Source of the DNA: Clostridia bacterium
Lineage (GTDB): Bacteria > Bacillota > Clostridia > Oscillospirales > SIG627
Reading direction: 5' to 3'
Length of the DNA stretch: 36,117 bases
Assembly (NCBI GenBank): GCA_017414535.1
Contig: JAFQMA010000007.1
Location: 1-36,117, forward strand
Positions 33,707-36,117 of the stretch are shown one piece after another (position 1 is the first letter of the stretch; every line of letters begins with the position of its first letter). Both the position numbers and the translations under genes were made by a program. The notes beneath the pieces are model-generated. The model did no database searches, was not told where the DNA came from, and saw only the letters and a list, made by a program, of their open reading frames with translations.

Positions 33707-35425
33707 CTACGATGGCAAAAGGATCAAAGCCTGCATGCCAAGCTCTGCAAACCGATCTTCGGTCAACGTCTTATCATAAGCCACCAATTTCCCTGCATAG
33801 GGATCGTTAAAATAATACCTTGTTTCGTCATAGCCAACAAGCAGCATACAGTGCTCGTTTCCCGGCCAAGTAAAACGGGTTCCATCACTTAAATACCAAG
33901 AGTTTTTCGGATTGGTTTCCAGCATATTGATGGTCGCCCAAAGGATCACCGGAACGTCTTTATCAATATATTGGTCGCAGATTTCCTCAAGGGACGTACC
34001 GCTTATGTTCTTGACGGCGTTGGAATCGCCGAGGCACGCGCGCAGAGCTTTTTCAATCACGGGTGCCATACAACCGTATGAAGACGAGGATTTCGGATTG
34101 CCAATAAAAAACTCATAAGGAGAAGGACCGATATTCCTACCGTTTTCAACGTAGAAATGACGGCTGGTGGGCAAGAATTCATCCACGAACTCCTCCACTG
34201 AAATTTGCTTTCCGAAATAATTCAGTGCCATGACTGCAGTAACCGATTCACAGCCGGTGGGAAACTTGGGAAACTGAGGTATGGCAGTTACGTTGCCGAT
34301 CAGCTTGCTCGGGGTTGCGGTCGGCTCGTGGGAGGCGCTGTGTTCAGGAGTGGCATTGAGGGGAATATCCCGCGATAAGACCGTCAACTCCTCGGGAGAA
34401 GCGGGTCTGCACAAAAGGATCTTATGACGTTTTTCCATAGGTGAGCCGGTCACTGCCAAGGCCCTTTGCTCATCAACGAAGCATATTTTTTCAACGGGCT
34501 CGGTCGTGTAGTAATAAGAAACGGTTTTTTTGTTCAGGTCATAAAATCTCAGCTGATTTTTATCTTGAGAAACACACGTTGTTGCAAAGCCGTGTTCTCC
34601 CATTCCGACGACGATTTCATCCGCAGAGGAAATGGGAACATAGAAGCAGCCTTTCTCATTTTCCAACAAGAAATTGCTTTCGGTTTCACCGAGGGAATAA
34701 TAGGAGGAAAAACGATTGATTCTTTTATCTGCTAACACAAGAGTATAGCTTCCCTTCGCTACGTCCAACTCAAACACCTCTCCACTGATGCTGACAAACT
34801 TTAAGATACCGTCCTTGAAGGAGAGCGCCTCGCGAGGGGGAGAATCCAGATCAACGATTGTTTTTTTATTATCAACAAGATGGATCACCGTTGCCTGCAT
34901 ACCAACGGAATTTGTATAGAGGAAATACTTTTCGTTTTCACTTAAAGCGCAAAAAAGCACGGGCTCAGCGACGTCCGAAAAAACATGTTCCTTCGTAACG
35001 TTACCCGCTCTGTCATATATTTTAAGCTCTTTTGTAAGGGTATTAGCGACATAAAATCCGTTTTGCGTTAAACCGCTTACCCACGCGCCCTCGGCAAAGG
35101 AAACTTCACAAAGCTTTTCATTTTTTTGAAGGTCAAAAAGAATGGTATCAAATGAATACACATCAAGCCCGGACGTAATGGAATCGATCTTCACAATTCC
35201 GTTCAAACATGAAACCTCGGCAAGATCTCTGCCGAGAGCGTTTTCCCCTATGATTTTGGTGATGTAATCCTCCGATTCTTTTATTGAATCGTTATCGGGT
35301 GCAGTTTCATTTTTAAAGGTGGCTATACCTTTGGAGCAAGCGAGCAAGCAAGTAAAGATAACCGCCGACAATATTATAAGGCAAACTAATTTTTTCACTC
35401 TCTGTTTCATCCTGTTAAAACGCAT
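33707..35425 (-). CDS. Lipoprotein with a repeat-rich N-terminus and a C39-like cysteine peptidase domain
   Basis: About 572 residues. A basic N-terminus, a hydrophobic stretch (LVCLIILSAVIFTCLLAC) and the lipobox LLAC indicate a lipoprotein. Residues 60-350 are beta-rich and look like a propeller-type domain (ILFDLQKNEKL, GFYVANTLTKELKIYDRAG, KYFLYTNSVG), by pattern only. A short Thr/Ser/Pro linker leads to a C-terminal C39_2 domain: IPQFPKFPTGC392-ESVTAVMALNYFG with the nucleophile, GNEH525-CMLLVGYD with the histidine, and YYFNDPYAG for the third residue. The substrate is unknown. The start is uncertain between ATG at 35425 and ATG at 35410; neither has a well-placed ribosome binding site. 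Confidence 0.8.
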   Translation of the reverse strand: MRFNRMKQRVKKLVCLIILSAVIFTCLLACSKGIATFKNETAPDNDSIKESEDYITKIIGENALGRDLAEVSCLNGIVKIDSITSGLDVYSFDTILFDLQKNEKLCEVSFAEGAWVSGLTQNGFYVANTLTKELKIYDRAGNVTKEHVFSDVAEPVLFCALSENEKYFLYTNSVGMQATVIHLVDNKKTIVDLDSPPREALSFKDGILKFVSISGEVFELDVAKGSYTLVLADKRINRFSSYYSLGETESNFLLENEKGCFYVPISSADEIVVGMGEHGFATTCVSQDKNQLRFYDLNKKTVSYYYTTEPVEKICFVDEQRALAVTGSPMEKRHKILLCRPASPEELTVLSRDIPLNATPEHSASHEPTATPSKLIGNVTAIPQFPKFPTGCESVTAVMALNYFGKQISVEEFVDEFLPTSRHFYVENGRNIGPSPYEFFIGNPKSSSSYGCMAPVIEKALRACLGDSNAVKNISGTSLEEICDQYIDKDVPVILWATINMLETNPKNSWYLSDGTRFTWPGNEHCMLLVGYDETRYYFNDPYAGKLVAYDKTLTEDRFAELGMQALILLPS

Positions 35426-35518
35426 CCTTTACGCGCGTAGGGCTAATTTCGAACACAAAATAGAATGATTCAACATCAACTCGCACCTGTCTTCGCACAA
35501 TGATCCACTTTACCCCTT

Positions 35519-35546
35519 ATTATACCACAAAAATATAAAAAGTAAA
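35519..35546 (-). promoter_or_regulatory. Sigma-A promoter of the C39-like lipoprotein gene
   Basis: On the minus strand TTTACT (35541-35546) and a perfect TATAAT (35519-35524) are separated by 16 bases, with an untranslated leader of about 85 bases before the coding region. Confidence 0.7.
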
Positions 35547-35749
35547 GTGACAAAAGAGATCCTGCCGAAAGAAAGCATGACGTCGTCAGCGATGTTTTGA
35601 GCTATCAGAGTGAGAATGCAACATAATGCAGTATTGTTAATTACGACTATCCTGTTTTTTTGCTTAGATGAGACTTAGTTTTGCCTTACGGGCAGCTCTC
35701 AAAAGTCATAATCGGAATTGATTTTCTTATGTCCTATCCTTGTAAAGTC

Positions 35750-35778
35750 TTGACAAAATGAGAAAATCGTGCTACGAT
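35750..35778 (+). promoter_or_regulatory. Sigma-A promoter of the V-ATPase operon
   Basis: A perfect TTGACA (35750-35755) and TACGAT (35773-35778) are separated by 17 bases, with a start site near 35785 and a leader of about 108 bases before the first start codon. Confidence 0.82.
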
Positions 35779-35806
35779 ACAGTAAATTGAATATTTGCGA
35801 TAATGT

Positions 35807-35854
35807 AAATGGATCTAGCTGTCTGCAGAGGAAGCCGGATCCATTTTGTTTTTC
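35807..35854 (+). promoter_or_regulatory. Terminator-like hairpin in the V-ATPase leader, possible attenuator
   Basis: A 14-bp stem (35807-35820 with 35833-35846; one G-U pair and one mismatch) with a 12-base loop is followed at once by TTGTTTTTC. It lies between the promoter and the start codon. Only about 22 bases precede it in the transcript, too few for a typical riboswitch aptamer in front of it. Confidence 0.65.
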
Positions 35855-35892
35855 AGTATTAAAAACGACTAAACGTAAAAGGAGATAGAATC

Positions 35893-36117
35893 ATGGAAGT
35901 TCAACTTCAGGAGCTTATTGAGCAGATTAAGAAGGATGGCGTTGAAACCGCTGAAGCAGAAGCCAAGGCTATCATTGAGGCAGCAAAGGCAGATGCCGAA
36001 AAGATTATTGCCGATGCACAGGCACAGGCAGACAAAATCTTAGCCGGCGCAAAAGTTGAAACTGAGCGAATGACGAAATCAAGCGAGGATGCTATTCGAC
36101 AGGCGGGTCGCAATCTG
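35893..36117 (+). CDS. V-type ATP synthase stalk subunit (E or H type), first 75 codons
   Basis: The gene runs off the window. The visible part starts MEVQLQELIEQIKKDGVETA, followed by alanine- and lysine-rich heptads (AKAIIEAAKADAEKIIADA, then QAQADKILAGAK), a long N-terminal coiled coil. This is the pattern of the peripheral-stalk subunits of bacterial V/A-type ATP synthases, usually the first gene of an operon that pumps sodium ions or protons. Subunit E or H cannot be told apart from this part. AAAGGAGA lies upstream of the ATG at 35893. Confidence 0.75.
   Translation, partial: MEVQLQELIEQIKKDGVETAEAEAKAIIEAAKADAEKIIADAQAQADKILAGAKVETERMTKSSEDAIRQAGRNL

Larger units (their letters stand above)
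35430..35892. other. Intergenic region between divergent genes
   Basis: About 460 bases with no credible gene on either strand. It holds the minus promoter at 35519-35546, the plus promoter at 35750-35778 and the leader hairpin at 35807-35854. The middle (35550-35745) is AT-rich and unassigned. It has one weak nested fold, GACTT-n2-TTTTG with CAAAAGTC, at about 35668-35708. Confidence 0.7.

Noticed and set aside
1..36117. CRISPR array, prophage, transposase, integrase, rRNA or tRNA genes
   Set aside because: I looked for regularly spaced repeats, recombinase or transposase proteins, and tRNA-like folds in the gaps and found none. The gaps between genes are short except for 35430-35892.

Overview
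The window looks like a chromosomal stretch from an endospore-forming member of the Clostridia (Firmicutes/Bacillota). The evidence is a full-length spoIVA, a Gram-positive PolC, the Firmicutes gene order rpsB-tsf-pyrH-frr-uppS-cdsA-dxr-rseP-ispG-polC, a SpoVB-type flippase, a MazF/EndoA-type toxin, and the start of an operon that appears to encode a V-type ATP synthase. Base composition is near balanced by eye. Ribosome binding sites are strong AGGAGG types, GTG and TTG starts are common, and several promoters are near-consensus sigma-A. I see no rRNA, tRNA, IS element, prophage or CRISPR array. The species cannot be named from this window; an Oscillospiraceae- or Christensenellaceae-like lineage is a guess.

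Layout. 1-200: two hairpin terminators. 208-1568 (minus): a DUF4956 membrane protein and a VTC-type polyphosphate polymerase under a consensus promoter. 1663-2612 (plus): a small lipoprotein and a lone MazF-family RNase. 2644-3345 (minus): a pyruvate formate-lyase-activase-like protein with an abnormal cysteine motif, divergent from spoIVA (3457-4938, plus). 5056-10484 (plus): one tight eight-gene operon with rsmA, a FIVAR-like membrane-anchored protein, an HPr-kinase-like P-loop protein, a PqqD-like protein, an S24/S26 peptidase, a YihY-family membrane protein, a Nudix hydrolase and a DUF523/TudS-type protein. 10504-12863 (minus): an inositol-monophosphatase family protein and an ABC-F ATPase. 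12940-14460 (plus): a SpoVB/MATE-type flippase.

14477-26889 (minus) is the conserved translation and envelope block. rpsB and tsf have their own promoter and terminator. pyrH, frr, uppS, cdsA, dxr, rseP, ispG and polC follow behind a second promoter and join ribosome recycling, UMP synthesis, isoprenoid precursors, lipid carriers, phospholipid precursors, intramembrane proteolysis and replication. 27076-33669 (minus) is uvrB-uvrA followed by a TIGR03960-type radical SAM gene. 33707-35425 (minus) is a lipoprotein with a C-terminal C39-like peptidase domain. From 35750 (plus) a strong promoter, a terminator-like leader hairpin and the first 75 codons of a V-ATPase stalk subunit run off the window.

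Most of the window is ordinary housekeeping sequence. The parts most worth a second look are: the HPr-kinase-like/PqqD/S26 peptidase cassette coupled to a FIVAR-like protein; the activase-like protein with a C-x3-C-x-C-x-C motif; the ABC-F protein in which every altered catalytic motif falls in the same composite ATP site; the hairpin in the V-ATPase leader; and a 27-base perfect palindrome at the start of the YihY-family gene.
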